Shown here piece after piece: positions 63,794-64,000 of a stretch of DNA of 64,000 nucleotides (position 1 is the first letter of the stretch; the number at the start of each line of letters is the position of its first letter). Origin of the DNA: Ciceribacter sp. L1K22 (GTDB taxonomy: Bacteria; Pseudomonadota; Alphaproteobacteria; Rhizobiales; Rhizobiaceae). The stretch lies in assembly GCF_017599385.1 (NCBI RefSeq), contig NZ_JAGFPK010000001.1, forward strand, positions 1,541,399-1,605,398, given 5' to 3'. A program made the position numbers and the translations under genes. Under the pieces are notes generated by a model, which worked only from the letters and a program-made list of their open reading frames with translations, did not search any database and was not told where the DNA came from.

Positions 63794-64000
63794 TTGACCC
63801 GGCGGGCGACAATTTCTCCACCGAGGGTGCGACCGGGGGAGGCGGCGATAGACAAGAGGGTCGTCGCGACGTTTTTCGTTTTATTTCTCATTCTGGTTCT
63901 CGCCTTGTGGTCATTGCCGAGCGGGCGTTTCGTTCTGGTTCTAACCAGTCCGGCGGCGACAGCCAGTGACACCCTGGAGGTAATTGGCTCGGCAGGCGGC
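63794..64000 (+). CDS. membrane-anchored protein, 5' part only
   Basis: A TTG-started frame that stays open to the window end (69 codons). AGGAGG lies six bases before the TTG, an excellent ribosome site. The product has a basic head (T-R-R-A-T-I-S-P-P-R-V-R-P) and a hydrophobic span (about 24-50, F-F-V-L-F-L-I-L-V-L-A-L-W), then A-S-D-T-L-E-V-I-G-S-A-G-G. Probably a signal-anchor protein with a periplasmic domain that begins past the window. The family cannot be named from the part seen. Confidence 0.65.
   Translation, partial: MTRRATISPPRVRPGEAAIDKRVVATFFVLFLILVLALWSLPSGRFVLVLTSPAATASDTLEVIGSAGG

Overview
The window is a stretch of chromosome from a high-GC alphaproteobacterium, almost certainly Rhizobiaceae (Rhizobium/Agrobacterium/Ensifer relatives). 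The basis is gene order known for that family and seen here: psd-pssA; rpsF-rpsR-DUF2232-rplI-dnaB; radA-alr; purF-cvpA; fabD-fabG-acpP-fabF-mltG-yicC-gmk; lptF-lptG-lptD-surA-pdxA-rsmA; pepA-holC. There are no rRNA or tRNA genes, IS elements, prophage or CRISPR arrays that I can see. Coding density is high and almost every reading frame is intact.

Layout. 1-8.2 kb: a small basic protein, phosphatidylethanolamine synthesis (psd-pssA), a PAS-GGDEF protein, an Atm1-type ABC exporter, a membrane-anchored LysM protein and a LOG-family protein. 8.2-16.5 kb: a 48-residue membrane peptide, a cupin, RarD-like permease, citramalate synthase, proline iminopeptidase with a coupled membrane protein, and an overlapping operon of cysS, two GFA-family zinc proteins and a 39-residue membrane peptide. 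16.5-19.5 kb: the most accessory-looking part, with an SMR efflux pump and its TetR regulator, an EamA permease, and a two-gene module (DUF2188 protein plus TIR/deoxyribosyltransferase-like protein) of unknown function. 19.5-26 kb: SDR, purF, cvpA, radA, alr. 25.4-31.4 kb: a MscS channel next to a haem-binding DUF3365 sensor, AraC-azlCD, and a GlxA/FtrA-type regulator divergent from a rhodanese. 31.4-36 kb: dnaB, rplI, DUF2232, rpsR, rpsF. 36-41.5 kb: GGDEF-EAL protein, a methyltransferase-like protein, a Ca/Na antiporter, an aldo-keto reductase. 41.7-48.2 kb: fatty acid synthesis, mltG, yicC, gmk. 48-64 kb: a chemoreceptor, the rsmA-pdxA-surA-lptDGF outer-membrane operon, pepA-holC, an ABC-F ATPase, a degenerate GGDEF protein, and the start of an unidentified membrane-anchored protein that runs off the end.

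How the genes work together. Envelope building is the common thread (phospholipid, fatty acid, LPS export, peptidoglycan, LysM, alanine racemase). Three GGDEF proteins (two with intact GGEEF, one degenerate) and a chemoreceptor supply signalling. The strongest candidates for something not yet described are the DUF2188/TIR-like pair at 18571-19424, two membrane micropeptides missed by ordinary length cut-offs, a haem sensor paired with a mechanosensitive channel, and an AraC regulon marked by a near-identical 16-base site placed before both the regulator and azlCD. All function calls rest on motif recognition by eye; no database search was run.
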